A DNA stretch of 64,000 nt from JAFGAS01 sp963809875 (GTDB taxonomy: Bacteria > Desulfobacterota > Zymogenia > Zymogenales > Zymogenaceae). Below, one piece after another: positions 1 through 8,520 of the stretch (positions within the stretch are counted from its first letter, which is position 1; the number at the start of each line of letters is the position of its first letter). Below the pieces are notes generated by a model that had not been told where the DNA came from, made no database searches, and was given only the letters and a program-made list of their open reading frames with translations. Both the position numbers and the translations under genes were made by a program. Where the stretch lies: the NCBI GenBank assembly GCA_963809875.1, contig CAWELC010000006.1, forward strand, positions 514,875 through 578,874, given 5' to 3'.

Positions 1-2
1 CT

Positions 3-428
3 GTCTTTTCCCATTTCGTCGACTACTTCCTCGAGATGATGGCTTTTATCCCCTTTCTCTTTATCATCATCGGCCTGTTTGACGTCTGGTTTCCCCGCGA
101 GATGGTCCAGCGGCACGTCGGGGACGAATCGGGCCTGCGGGGCATGATGCTGGTCATAATTCTGGCGATGTTCCAGGCGGGGCCGCTCTACGCGGCATTC
201 CCGGTCGCCGCACTGCTTTACAAAAAGGGCGCGAGCGTCAGGAATATCTTTGTCTACCTCGGGGCCTTCTCCACCCTCAAGATACCCATGCTCGGGATGG
301 AGATCGGTTTCCTGGGCCCGGAATTCACGCTGGTTCGCACGCTGGTGTCGCTGCCCCTCTTCATCGGGATCGCCTACCTGATGGAATGGTACCTGAAGGA
401 TAAGGATTTCCGCATCAACGAAGTGTAA
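3..428 (+). CDS. Permease, C-terminal part (5' end outside window)
   Basis: The reading frame is open to the left edge, so the true start lies upstream. The first internal ATG is at 36. The product is almost entirely hydrophobic with about four membrane segments (near residues 12-30, 50-72, 80-95 and 108-125 of the visible part) and ends with a short charged tail. Content and position match the small partner of the two-gene PF03773 (ArsP/DUF318-like) permease pairs that precede thiol-redox proteins in arsenic and organoarsenical islands. The next gene begins 33 bp downstream and is a full-length PF03773-like permease, so the two are probably co-transcribed and may form one transporter. The substrate is not shown by the sequence. 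Family assignment is inferred from neighbour and hydrophobic pattern. Confidence 0.7.
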   Translation, partial: VFSHFVDYFLEMMAFIPFLFIIIGLFDVWFPREMVQRHVGDESGLRGMMLVIILAMFQAGPLYAAFPVAALLYKKGASVRNIFVYLGAFSTLKIPMLGMEIGFLGPEFTLVRTLVSLPLFIGIAYLMEWYLKDKDFRINEV

Positions 429-461
429 TTGCTTGTATTTGAATCTCAGTAAGGAACAACG

Positions 462-1769
462 ATGAACTGGAAACAAGAATATAAGATACTGCTCCTGATG
501 ATCGCCGTCTTTCTCGGCCTCTACTTTCTGCCGCTGGGCCTGCCCCGGTTTGACAACGCTATCTTTGAGGCCCTGGCCCTGGCGAAATGGTATACGCGGG
601 AGCACGTGCTGCTCTGTCTGATCCCGGCCTTTTTCATCGCCGGGGCGATCGCCGTATTCGTGAGCCAGGATTCGGTCATGAAATATCTCGGCGCGGGGGC
701 AAACAAGGTCCTCGCCTACGGGGTGGCTTCGGTCTCCGGCTCGGTGCTGGCCGTATGCTCCTGCACGGTGATGCCGCTCTTCGCCGGTATCTACCGGATG
801 GGCGCGGGGCTGGGGCCGGCGTCGGCCTTCCTCTACTCGGGGCCGGCCATCAACGTCCTGGCAATCATCCTCACGGCGCGAATCCTCGGCCTGGAGATGG
901 GGATCGCCCGGACGGTAGGGGCGGTCTCCCTCTCGATCGTCATCGGGCTTCTTATGCACTTCATTTTCAGGAAGGAAGAGGTCGATCGAGTTGCCGCTCT
1001 TGCCTCGCTTCCCGTCTCCGATCCGAAGAGGTCATTATGGCAGAATGCCCTTTTCTTCTTCGTCCTCGTGGCAATCCTCATTTTCGCCACATGGAGCAGT
1101 CCCGAGGGTTCGACGGGATTTTTTGCCCTGATCTATTCGGTCAAATGGATACTGGTTTCCCTTTTTGGCGCGGGGCTGGGCCTCATCCTCATCGGCTGGT
1201 TCGGCGTGAAATGGCTTTGGGTGGCGCTTGCCGCCGCGGGCGTCGCGGTGGCGGCGCTGATAGCGCCCGGCTATCCATTGGTCCCGTTTGTCGTCGGGGT
1301 GGCGGGTCTTTCGATTATCACCGCTTCCGATAAGGGGGAGGCCAACGCGTGGTTTTCCTCGACGTGGGATTTCGCGAAGTTGATTTTACCTCTTCTCATC
1401 CTTGGCGTGCTGGTCGCGGGTTTTCTGCTCGGACGTCCGGGCCACGAGGGGATTATCCCCTCGGCATGGGTGGCATGGGCCGTGGGCGGCAATTCGCTGT
1501 GGGCAAATCTCTTTGCCGCCGTGGCGGGGGCCTTCATGTATTTTGCAACCCTCACGGAGGTGCCCATCCTCCAGGGGCTCATGGGTGCCGGGATGGGCAA
1601 GGGGCCGGCGCTGTCGCTGCTTCTGGCGGGGCCTGCGCTATCATTGCCGAGCATGCTGATAATCAGGAGTGTTATCGGGACGAAGAAGATGCTCGTGTAT
1701 GTTTCGTTGGTCGTGCTCTTTTCTACGATCAGCGGGTTGATTTACGGGTCGCTCTTCGCCCAGGTGTGA
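462..1769 (+). CDS. PF03773 (ArsP/YraQ-like) permease
   Basis: A 435-residue integral membrane protein with about 10-12 predicted segments. The motif around residues 90-130 (CSCTVMPLFAGIYRMGAG, then GPASAFLYSGPAINV) is the hallmark of the PF03773 permease family, with paired cysteines in the membrane. A second family-like stretch, ATLTEVPILQGLMGAGMGKG, lies near residue 360. ArsP members export trivalent organoarsenicals; other members are of unknown substrate. The start is ATG 462 after a GGAACAAC stretch. It lies 33 bp after another permease and about 60 bp before a redox-disulfide protein, an arrangement usual for metalloid islands. Assignment to the family is firm; organoarsenical export is inference from the ArsC/ArsF/ArsG/ACR3 context. 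Confidence 0.85.
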   Translation: MNWKQEYKILLLMIAVFLGLYFLPLGLPRFDNAIFEALALAKWYTREHVLLCLIPAFFIAGAIAVFVSQDSVMKYLGAGANKVLAYGVASVSGSVLAVCSCTVMPLFAGIYRMGAGLGPASAFLYSGPAINVLAIILTARILGLEMGIARTVGAVSLSIVIGLLMHFIFRKEEVDRVAALASLPVSDPKRSLWQNALFFFVLVAILIFATWSSPEGSTGFFALIYSVKWILVSLFGAGLGLILIGWFGVKWLWVALAAAGVAVAALIAPGYPLVPFVVGVAGLSIITASDKGEANAWFSSTWDFAKLILPLLILGVLVAGFLLGRPGHEGIIPSAWVAWAVGGNSLWANLFAAVAGAFMYFATLTEVPILQGLMGAGMGKGPALSLLLAGPALSLPSMLIIRSVIGTKKMLVYVSLVVLFSTISGLIYGSLFAQV

Positions 1770-1827
1770 AAACCATAATCCAGAGGTGATCCTCAGGGAT
1801 TGCTTTCACAGAAATAGGAGTAACGTG

Positions 1828-2061
1828 ATGAAGAAAATCCAGATACTCGGCATGGGCTGCGCCAAGTGTAATCGACTCCAGGAAAATGCCGAGGCCGCGG
1901 CAAAGGAGCTCGGCATCGACTATGAGATCGAAAAGGTAAACGACATCGACAAGATCATGTCCTTCGGCGTGATGACGACGCCGGCGCTGGCAATTGACGG
2001 CGTGGTGAAGGCCGCGGGCAAGCTCCTGACGCCTGACGAGATCAAGGAGTTTCTAAAGTAG
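1828..2061 (+). CDS. Redox-active disulfide protein 2 (small thioredoxin-like)
   Basis: A 77-residue thioredoxin-fold protein. The redox motif CAKC lies at residues 11-14 just after the first beta strand, and the cis-proline loop is TTPAL near residue 52. The length matches the small single-domain family annotated as redox-active disulfide protein 2. I chose ATG 1828 because AGGAG sits 8 bp upstream; the open frame extends to 1786 but has no ribosome site there. In arsenic islands such proteins are encoded next to PF03773 permeases and may deliver reducing equivalents to, or remove metalloid from, the transporter. That role is inference. Confidence 0.88.
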   Translation: MKKIQILGMGCAKCNRLQENAEAAAKELGIDYEIEKVNDIDKIMSFGVMTTPALAIDGVVKAAGKLLTPDEIKEFLK

Positions 2062-2139
2062 GCCCGGCGTATTTCCGCCTCCTCTCAACGACGGGATTGC
2101 GGACACAAATCCAGGCAGTCTGCACGAAGGAGCAGAAAC

Positions 2140-2520
2140 ATGAGCACGAAAGACGAATGTCAATGCGGGGAAGGGACAAGGCTGATCTTTCCCTGTTCCG
2201 GCTCCGCCGACGTGGGTGAGATCGCCGACCGTGCCGCGCGGAAATTGACTCGGGAGGGCGCGGGAAAGATGTCGTGTCTTGCCGGCATCGGCGGCGGGGT
2301 GTCGGGTATGATCGAATCGGCCAAGGGCGCCTCCCGGGTGCTTGCCGTCGACGGCTGCCCCATCGACTGCGCCAGGAAGACGCTGGAGAAGGCGGGCATC
2401 ACCGATTTCGTCCACCTTCGGGTCAGCGACCATGGAATGAAAAAGGGGCAGTCTCCGGTCTCCGACGAGAATATCATAGTCATCGTGGATAAAGGCGCGG
2501 CGCTCCTCATGGGCCGTTGA
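2140..2520 (+). CDS. DGC-domain putative zinc-binding protein
   Basis: A 126-residue cytosolic protein with the defining DGC motif at residues 71-73 (LAVDGCPIDCARK), and further cysteines at 7, 9, 19, 46 and 77 that could bind metal. Family members are described only as putative zinc-binding proteins of about 110-130 residues, so the length is normal. It sits between a redox-disulfide protein and an FmdE-like protein in a co-directional run. That suggests a metal- or thiol-handling role in this metalloid island, but the biochemical role is unknown. Confidence 0.82.
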   Translation: MSTKDECQCGEGTRLIFPCSGSADVGEIADRAARKLTREGAGKMSCLAGIGGGVSGMIESAKGASRVLAVDGCPIDCARKTLEKAGITDFVHLRVSDHGMKKGQSPVSDENIIVIVDKGAALLMGR

Positions 2521-2631
2521 CGGATACGGCTCTGCCGATGCTGCGCCGGAAGCACGGTCACAGCAAGAACCCGGCTGGTGCCGCGCGGTCCCGCTCGTTA
2601 CCGCGTTAATGCGAACAAAGCAAAGGAGAAA

Positions 2632-3261
2632 ATGATGAAAACACAATTCGTACCGCCGGAATGGGCGTTCGAGTTTCATGGGCATCGCTGTCCTTTCATG
2701 CCGATCGGCTACCGGATGGGGATGCTCGCAATGGCAAGGCTTGGAGTCGAGAGGGAGAAAGACCACGGCTTTTTCATATTCCCCGAGATGGGAGAAGGCC
2801 ACCCGCAGAGCTGCATGATGGACGGTATGCAGGCCGCAACCGGCGCGACCTACGGCAAGGTCCTGATGGCCAAGACCTTCTACGGCAAACTGGCCGCGAC
2901 CTTTTATCACCCCAAGAAAGGGGCCGTCCGCTTTTCCCTCACCCCGGCATTTCTGGACGCAATGGGCAAATTCGAATTCTTCGCATACCGCAAACGCGGC
3001 GTGGAGCCGTCGGGCATCCCCTCTGCGGTCGGCGATGAGGTCATCGACTGGATTGCCGAACAGCCGGACGACGCGGTCTTTAAGATCGAGGATAAACCGG
3101 ACTTCACCTATACGCCGGTAAAGGGTTCGTTCAATAAGACGCTCTGTACTGAATGCGGAGAGTACGTATTCGATCGGTTCGTGCGGATAAGAGACGGCAA
3201 ACCTGTATGCATACCCTGCTCGGGATATGAAAAAACGGTCAAGCGGGAGAGCGGTGCATGA
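2632..3261 (+). CDS. FmdE family protein with C-terminal zinc ribbon
   Basis: A 209-residue protein with an FmdE domain (PF02663). The characteristic FHGHRCP motif is at residues 15-21, followed by the second conserved block near residues 58-75. The C-terminus carries a zinc ribbon with Cys 172, 175, 193 and 196. FmdE was named from molybdenum/tungsten formylmethanofuran dehydrogenase clusters, but no other subunit of that enzyme is here, so this is a stand-alone relative of unknown reaction. Start ATG 2632 follows AAAGGAGAA; a second ATG is at 2635. The end overlaps the next gene by 4 bp, so translation is probably coupled to the TauE/SafE transporter. Confidence 0.85.
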   Translation: MMKTQFVPPEWAFEFHGHRCPFMPIGYRMGMLAMARLGVEREKDHGFFIFPEMGEGHPQSCMMDGMQAATGATYGKVLMAKTFYGKLAATFYHPKKGAVRFSLTPAFLDAMGKFEFFAYRKRGVEPSGIPSAVGDEVIDWIAEQPDDAVFKIEDKPDFTYTPVKGSFNKTLCTECGEYVFDRFVRIRDGKPVCIPCSGYEKTVKRESGA

Positions 3262-4001
3262 CGGCGATTATCGCAGGGATCATCACGTTTGCGTTCACGA
3301 CACTGCTCACCATCGCGGGGGTGGGCGCGGCATTCATCCTGATCCCCGTCTTTATCGCGCTTGGGATCGAGCTTCACGCGGCGATGGCCACGGCCCTGCT
3401 GCTGAACTCGATCAGTATGTCGGTCGCCTCCGTTAATTTTATCAGACGTAAGCTGGTCGTATGGCGAATCGCGATTCCGATTCTCATCATCGCCAGCGCG
3501 CTCTCTCCCATCGGCGCGCGAGTGAGCCAGCAGCTTGACAAAAACCTGCTGCTCTGGATGTTCGTGGGTTTCCTGGTTTTCGCGGCGGCGATGATGCTCT
3601 TTTACACTCCCCGGCTTAAGGAGGACTCCTACAAAACGGGGACGCTTCTGGGGGTTGGAATGAGCGTCGGCGGCGTTGCCGGGTTTCTGGGTGGCCTGCT
3701 CGGGGTGGGCGGCGGAAACTTCATCGTGCCTGCGCTGGTGGGATTTGGATTTGACCCCAAGAAGGCCTCGGCGACCACCGCATTTGTGGTGATCTTTGCG
3801 TCATTCGCGGGCTTCCTGGGGCACGTAACGCTCGGCGGGATGAACTACTCATTGCTTGCCTTCACCGCGATCGGCTCGGCCGCCGGAGCCGCTCTCGGGT
3901 CTTATCTCATGTCCGATAAGCTCAAGGGAAGGCAGGTCAAGATTATCATCGGCCTCGTCTTGATCGGTATTGCCGTTAAGATGATCTGGGATCTCCTGTA
4001 G
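3258..4001 (+). CDS. TauE/SafE family anion exporter
   Basis: A 247-residue inner-membrane protein with about eight segments. It has two TauE/SafE repeats, the second containing GFLGGLLGVGGGNFIVPAL near residues 140-160, the family signature. The family moves sulfite, organosulfonates and related anions outward. The start overlaps the FmdE-like gene by 4 bp (ATGA). Neighbouring DGC, FmdE and thioredoxin-like genes suggest sulfur or thiol chemistry coupled to arsenic handling, but the exported compound cannot be read from the sequence. Confidence 0.88.
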   Translation: MTAIIAGIITFAFTTLLTIAGVGAAFILIPVFIALGIELHAAMATALLLNSISMSVASVNFIRRKLVVWRIAIPILIIASALSPIGARVSQQLDKNLLLWMFVGFLVFAAAMMLFYTPRLKEDSYKTGTLLGVGMSVGGVAGFLGGLLGVGGGNFIVPALVGFGFDPKKASATTAFVVIFASFAGFLGHVTLGGMNYSLLAFTAIGSAAGAALGSYLMSDKLKGRQVKIIIGLVLIGIAVKMIWDLL

Positions 4002-4075
4002 CGTTCCGGACGGCCGGGCTACGGGAGAGCGAGTGTGAGTTCAATCGTAAGCGATAGACGGAGGAAGGAGCCGCT

Positions 4076-4501
4076 ATGGTGAGTAAGAAAGTACTCTTTG
4101 TCTGTGTCCACAACAGCGCCCGGAGCCAGATGGCCGAGGCGTTCCTGAATAAGCTGGGCGGAGAACGCTTCGAGGTCGAGAGCGCGGGGCTCGAGCCCAC
4201 CGTGATCAATCCCCTGGCGATAGAAGTCATGCGGGAGGTCGGCATCGACATCTCCCGAAACAGGACCCGGGACGTCTTTGAGCTCTTCAAGGCGGGGAGA
4301 AAATACGACTACGTCATCACCGTCTGCGACGAGGCCTCCGGCCAGCGCTGTCCCCTCTTTCCGGGGAAGGCCGAGCGGCTGCATTGGAGCTTAGCCGATC
4401 CGTCCGCGTTCACCGGTACCCGTGAGGAAAAGTTGACGCGGATGAGAATGCTGAGAGACGACATAAAGAAAATGGTCCAAGAGTGGCTATTGAACTGCTG
4501 A
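4076..4501 (+). CDS. arsC: Arsenate reductase, thioredoxin-coupled (LMW-PTP type)
   Basis: A 141-residue cytosolic enzyme of the low-molecular-weight phosphatase fold that reduces arsenate to arsenite using thioredoxin. The catalytic loop CVHNSAR spans residues 10-16. Cys84 and Cys92 occupy the positions of the resolving cysteines of the pI258-type ArsC disulfide cascade. Asp108 in LADPS is the expected general acid. Length fits the family. Start ATG 4076 has GGAGG-like purines 8-12 bp upstream. A thioredoxin gene follows 150 bp downstream and an ACR3 carrier closes the island, so reductant and exit pump are both present. Confidence 0.93.
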   Translation: MVSKKVLFVCVHNSARSQMAEAFLNKLGGERFEVESAGLEPTVINPLAIEVMREVGIDISRNRTRDVFELFKAGRKYDYVITVCDEASGQRCPLFPGKAERLHWSLADPSAFTGTREEKLTRMRMLRDDIKKMVQEWLLNC

Positions 4502-4650
4502 TTAGGGTGCAGGCGCTTATTCAGAAACTGAAGGAGAGAAACGAGAACAAAATATGAAGGGTTTACAGCTTCGGCTTGTTGATGTACTCAACGCTTAGTA
4601 ATTGGCTCGACATGAGGGAATAAAAGATAGCAAGAAATGGGAGAAAGTGC

Positions 4651-5109
4651 ATGATGGAGAAATCTCAGTCCAAGAAAGGCCGGCTTCGAATTCCTTCCGC
4701 AGTAAGGATCATCCTGTTGGTGGTGGTTGTATTCGTGGCGGCAGGTGTGTTATACATCTCCGCGATAGGGCCAGGCGCAATTCCGAAGAATGACGGGTTA
4801 AGCGATAACACCGCCGTCGCTGCGGATTCGCTTCCCGTCCTTGTTGACCTGGGTGCCGACCGATGCGTACCCTGCAAGATGATGGCGCCGATTCTCGAGG
4901 AGATCAAGAAGGAATACAAGGGGAAACTTGACGTTGTCTTCTACGACGTATGGAAAGACCCCGCTCCCGCCGAGAAATACAGGATACGGGGCATCCCGAC
5001 GCAGATATTCCTTGATGAAACGGGAAAGGAGCTCTATCGTCACGCGGGCTATTTATCAAAAGAAGATATATTGCGTAAATGGAGGGAACTCGGTTATGAT
5101 CTCCGATAG
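4651..5109 (+). CDS. Membrane-anchored thioredoxin family protein
   Basis: A 152-residue protein with a single N-terminal membrane segment (residues 18-38) and a thioredoxin domain. The active site is CVPC at residues 72-75 (ADRCVPCKMMAP), with a cis-proline loop GIPTQIF near residue 117. The topology places the redox domain outside the cytoplasm. It lies between ArsC and ArsF/ArsG. In ArsEFG-type operons a small thiol protein works with ArsF on nitro-aromatic arsenicals, so this could be the partner; that is inference. Start is the first of two ATGs; the ribosome site is weak. Confidence 0.87.
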   Translation: MMEKSQSKKGRLRIPSAVRIILLVVVVFVAAGVLYISAIGPGAIPKNDGLSDNTAVAADSLPVLVDLGADRCVPCKMMAPILEEIKKEYKGKLDVVFYDVWKDPAPAEKYRIRGIPTQIFLDETGKELYRHAGYLSKEDILRKWRELGYDLR

Positions 5110-5225
5110 GAACCGGTGTCCCGCGGCTAAGAGGTGTGCTTTTTCACGCCGTCATGTGACGAGAGAGGACAAAAGCAAAACGCGGTAGTATCGTACCGCT
5201 CGTACATCCGAGGAGTTGTTAGCTC

Positions 5226-5805
5226 ATGAAACCAAAGACCATCGTCACCATAATCCTGCTGCTTTTCGTCGCGGCCAGCGTCGCCTATCTTGCGGTAGGA
5301 GCACTCTGGAAAAGCCCGGACATTAAAACAGCTCCTGCCGTTCCTACCGCAACGGCTCCCCTATCGGCGGTGTCCCCGGCGACCGATCCCGCCGTGGACA
5401 GGCCGTCTACGGACGCCTCTCCCACGGAGAAACCGAAGCCTGCCGTCGAGACCTCACCGGACACCTACATCGTTGTCTACTACTTCCACGGATACTACCG
5501 ATGTATCACCTGCAAGACGATCGAGATGTATACGCGGGAGGCAGTCAACGAGGCCTTCCTCAAGGAGCTCGGCAACGGCAGCCTTCACCTGCGCGTTCTC
5601 AATATGCAGGACCCGGTCAACGAAGGCGTACGTGAAGGACTTCGGATTGGAATACTATGTTGTAGTGCTCGAAGAGGTTGTGGACGGAAAACGCGTCCAA
5701 TGGAAAAAGCTGGAGGGCGTATGGGACCTCCTCAAGGACAAGGATGCGTTCAAGAAATACGTCATAAGCGAGACGAGGGCGTACCTGAAGGAGATCGGCC
5801 GATGA
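5226..5805 (+). CDS. arsF: ArsF-family protein (frameshifted near 5625)
   Basis: N-terminal membrane anchor (residues 5-27), a Pro/Thr/Ala-rich linker (30-78), then a thioredoxin-like domain with CITC at residues 93-96. The frame is lost near 5625; the continuation (YVKDFGLEYYVVV, then KLEGVWDLLKD) lies in the next frame and ends at TGA 5803-5805. The joined span is 580 bp, one base too many, so a single inserted base explains it. The whole matches the ArsF family, annotated as a subunit for nitrophenyl-arsenical reduction in ArsEFG systems. It overlaps the start of ArsG by 4 bp. RBS AGGAG precedes ATG 5226. Either a sequencing indel or a recent pseudogene. Confidence 0.78.
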
Positions 5806-6494
5806 CCGACCTTATCGTTGCCATCGCCTCCGCGTTCTGGCTGGGGATACTCACGACGGTCAGCCCCTGTCCCCTGGCGACCAACATCGCCGCCGTATCG
5901 TACGTCGGGAGAAACGTCACAAGCTCCTGGAGAGTCTTTCTTTCAGGCCTTCTCTATACGCTGGGGAGAACGGCGGTCTACGTTATCATCGGAATGATCC
6001 TGGTCAAGAGCCTCTTGGCGGCCGTGAATCTATCCTTTTTTCTCCAAAACAACGTCAACAAGATTCTTGGCCCCATCCTCATTATAGTAGGAATGGTCCT
6101 GGTCGGGTTGATCAATTTTAACGTCTCCGGGTTCGGTCAGAGCAAGCGGCTTGAGCGGTGGGTCGACGCCCTCGGTCTGGGCGGGGCGTTCCTCCTGGGG
6201 GCCGTCTTTGCGCTCTCGTTCTGCCCGGTCTCGGCGGCGCTCTTTTTCGGGAGCCTGATTCCCATTGCCGTGGCCAGCGGATCGGTCGTAATCGTCCCCT
6301 CCGCCTACGGTGCGGCCACGGGCCTGCCGGTGCTGGCCTTCGCGGTGCTGCTGGCCGCCGGGGTAAAACAGATCACACCGATATTCGACACGATCATCCG
6401 GTATGAGGTATGGATCAGGCGCATCACCGGGATCGTCTTTATCCTCGTGGGGATTTACTACTGCCTCATATACGTCTTTCGGATTTATGGTTAA
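5802..6494 (+). CDS. arsG: ArsG-family aromatic arsenical efflux permease (CcdA-like)
   Basis: A 230-residue polytopic protein with six hydrophobic segments and the DsbD/CcdA fold. Two cysteine-proline motifs in membrane helices (SPCPLATN with Cys23 and SFCPVSAA with Cys141) form the pseudo-symmetric redox pair of this superfamily. In the ArsG branch the protein is assigned to export of trivalent amino-aromatic arsenicals. The ATG overlaps the ArsF stop (GATGACC), so the two are translationally coupled. CcdA-like electron transfer from the cytosol to the ArsF/thioredoxin domains is an alternative reading. Confidence 0.85.
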   Translation: MTDLIVAIASAFWLGILTTVSPCPLATNIAAVSYVGRNVTSSWRVFLSGLLYTLGRTAVYVIIGMILVKSLLAAVNLSFFLQNNVNKILGPILIIVGMVLVGLINFNVSGFGQSKRLERWVDALGLGGAFLLGAVFALSFCPVSAALFFGSLIPIAVASGSVVIVPSAYGAATGLPVLAFAVLLAAGVKQITPIFDTIIRYEVWIRRITGIVFILVGIYYCLIYVFRIYG

Positions 6495-6581
6495 GCTGGT
6501 GCTATGCAACTACTATACGTCTCAGCTCGTTTATAGGTAAACCGGCATAAAAAAACCCCGCGGGGAGAGAAATATAGTTAC

Positions 6582-6731
6582 ATGAAAACGAAGACGATTG
6601 TTACCGGTGCCCTGCTTCTGTTCGTCGCGGCCGGCGCGGCTTATCCGACCGTGGGTGAAGCCGGGGGGAAGACGGGCGGCCAATCCGCGCCCACCGGCAG
6701 TACCCGTCGAAATATGAACAATCAAACCTAA
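6582..6731 (+). pseudogene. ArsF-like N-terminal remnant (49 codons)
   Basis: A short open frame, ATG 6582 to TAA 6731, whose first about 22 residues (MKTKTIVTGALLLFVAAGAA) closely mirror the membrane anchor of the ArsF gene at 5226 (MKPKTIVTIILLLFVAASVA). It then runs into a Gly/Thr/Ser-rich stretch and stops before any thioredoxin domain. It appears to be the leftover 5' end of a second arsF copy. It could still be made as a small membrane peptide. It sits 17 bp before the flavin reductase gene. Confidence 0.6.
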
Positions 6732-6747
6732 TAGCGAGGAATTGGCT

Positions 6748-7326
6748 ATGAAACTCGACCTTCCGGCACAAACGATATTGCTTCCCTCTCCGGTGCTCAT
6801 CATTGGGACATATGGCTCCGACGGCAAGCCCAATATCATGAACGCCGCCTGGGGAGGAATCGCGTCAAGCAAGCCGCCCTGTATCAGCGTGTCTCTCAGG
6901 GAGGCGACGCTCAGCTATCACAACATCAAAGAGACCTCGGCCTTTACCGTAAATATTCCCTCTGAAAAGTATTTCAGGGAGGCCGATTTTGTCGGCATGG
7001 TGTCGGGAAGAGAGCACGATAAATTCAAGGAGACCGGCCTCACTCCCGAAAAGAGCAAACTGGTCAATGCCCCGATCGTAAAAGAATTTCCCTATGCCCT
7101 TGAATGCCGACTGGTCAGACAGATCGACCTTGGCTCGCACACAATGTTCATCGGAGAAATTGTCGGGATGGTCGCCGACGGCGAGGCTCTCAATCCACAT
7201 CAGCTTCCGGATATCGAGAAGGTGCGGCCGATGCTGTGGGGTTCGTTCGGCAGTCCGGCATATTATGGTATCGGCGACAAACTCGGCATCGCGTTCACTG
7301 TTGGAAAGGAATTAAAGCGGAACTAG
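6748..7326 (+). CDS. Flavin reductase-like domain protein (FMN-binding)
   Basis: A 192-residue protein of the flavin reductase/FMN-binding split-barrel family. N-terminal strands with PSPVLIIGTYGSDGKPNIM (residues about 14-32) and the ISVSLREATLSYHNI block (48-62) are the typical FMN-binding regions. ATG 6748 is preceded by GCGAGGA; an in-frame TTG at 6742 is less likely. In this island it could supply electrons for nitro-group or arsenical reduction alongside ArsF. No direct evidence of substrate. Confidence 0.85.
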   Translation: MKLDLPAQTILLPSPVLIIGTYGSDGKPNIMNAAWGGIASSKPPCISVSLREATLSYHNIKETSAFTVNIPSEKYFREADFVGMVSGREHDKFKETGLTPEKSKLVNAPIVKEFPYALECRLVRQIDLGSHTMFIGEIVGMVADGEALNPHQLPDIEKVRPMLWGSFGSPAYYGIGDKLGIAFTVGKELKRN

Positions 7327-7347
7327 ACTCGTTTGGAGGAGGACGGC

Positions 7348-8407
7348 ATGAAAAAGACCCCGTTACCGGAAAAGAGGCTCTCGTTCGTCGACCGGTACCT
7401 GACGCTCTGGATATTCATCGCCATGGCGGCGGGCATCGCGATCGGAAACTTCTGGCCCTCGGTGACCGATGCTATCTCGAGGATGCAGGTGGGCACCACG
7501 TCCATCCCCATCGCCGTGGGGCTCATCCTCATGATGTACCCGCCGCTGGCAAGGGTCAAGTACGAAGAGATGGGGAGGATCTTTCACCATAAGAAGCTCT
7601 TGGCTTTATCGCTCATTCAAAACTGGATCGTCGGGCCGCTGTTCATGTTCGGGCTTGCGATCCTGTTTCTCCATAACTATCCCCATTATATGATCGGGGT
7701 GATCCTCGTGGGCCTGGCGCGGTGCATCGCCATGGTCATCGTCTGGAACGAGCTGGCCGGCGGCGACCGGGAGCTGGCGGTGGGCCTGGTGGCCTTTAAC
7801 GCCGTCTTCCAGGTCCTCTTTTACGCCGTTCTTATCTACCTCTTCATCACGGTGGGGCTCAACCGGCTGGGGCTTGTTGAGGGAGTCCAGGCGCACATCT
7901 CTTTTTGGGACGCGGCCAAGACGGTCTTCGTCTACCTCGGGATACCCTTTGTCTCGGGAATCATCACGCGATTTTCACTGCTGAAGCTCAAGGGAAAGGA
8001 GTGGTACGAAAACGTCTTTGCCCCGCGGATCGGGCCGATCACGCTGGTCGCCCTGCTTTTTACGATCGTGGTGATGTTCTCGCTGAAGGGCGCATATATT
8101 ATCGACCGGCCCCTGGACGTGCTGATCATCGCCGTGCCCCTGGTCATCTACTTCCTGGTCATGTGGTTTGTCACCTACTTACATCGCGTACAAGATCGGC
8201 GCCAACTATGGGCAGTCGACGGCGGTCTCGTTTACGGCGGCCAGCAACGATTTCGAGCTTGCCATAGCGGTGGCCGTGGCAATCTTCGGGATCTCGTCCA
8301 ATGAGGCGTTTGCCACGGTCATCGGGCCGCTGTTGGAGGTGCCGATCCTGATTTCACTGGTCAACGTGGCGCTGCGCTTCAAGACGCGTCTCTTCGCGCG
8401 GGCCTGA
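7348..8407 (+). CDS. acr3: ACR3-family arsenite carrier (frameshifted near 8176)
   Basis: An inner-membrane arsenite exporter of about 352 residues with ten predicted segments. The diagnostic Cys helix GLARCIAMVIVWNELAGGD lies near residue 125. The final two helices (FTAASNDFELAIAVAVAIFG and EAFATVIGPLLEVPVL-like text) are in another frame; the shift is in the ACCTACTTACAT stretch at about 8176. The joined length is 1060 bp, one base over, so an inserted base is likely. Start ATG 7348 follows GGAGGAGG. This is the efflux partner of ArsC. A strong terminator follows 30 bp after the stop, ending the island. Confidence 0.9.
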
Positions 8408-8436
8408 CACGCGGCCGCGAAGCCGCCCGATACACG

Positions 8437-8471
8437 AAATCCCGCCGTCTCACAGACGGCGGGATTTTTTT
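8437..8471 (+). terminator. Rho-independent terminator after ACR3
   Basis: Perfect 14-bp arms AAATCCCGCCGTCT (8437-8450) and AGACGGCGGGATTT (8454-8467) with a 3-nt loop, followed by a T run on the + strand. It ends the arsenic island. On the - strand the arm ends in only three Ts, so it is at best a weak stop for the convergent hemerythrin operon. Confidence 0.93.
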
Positions 8472-8520
8472 GTCGCGGACGGGCCCGCACGATCGGGCGC
8501 GGCGTCATGCCGTGCCGACT

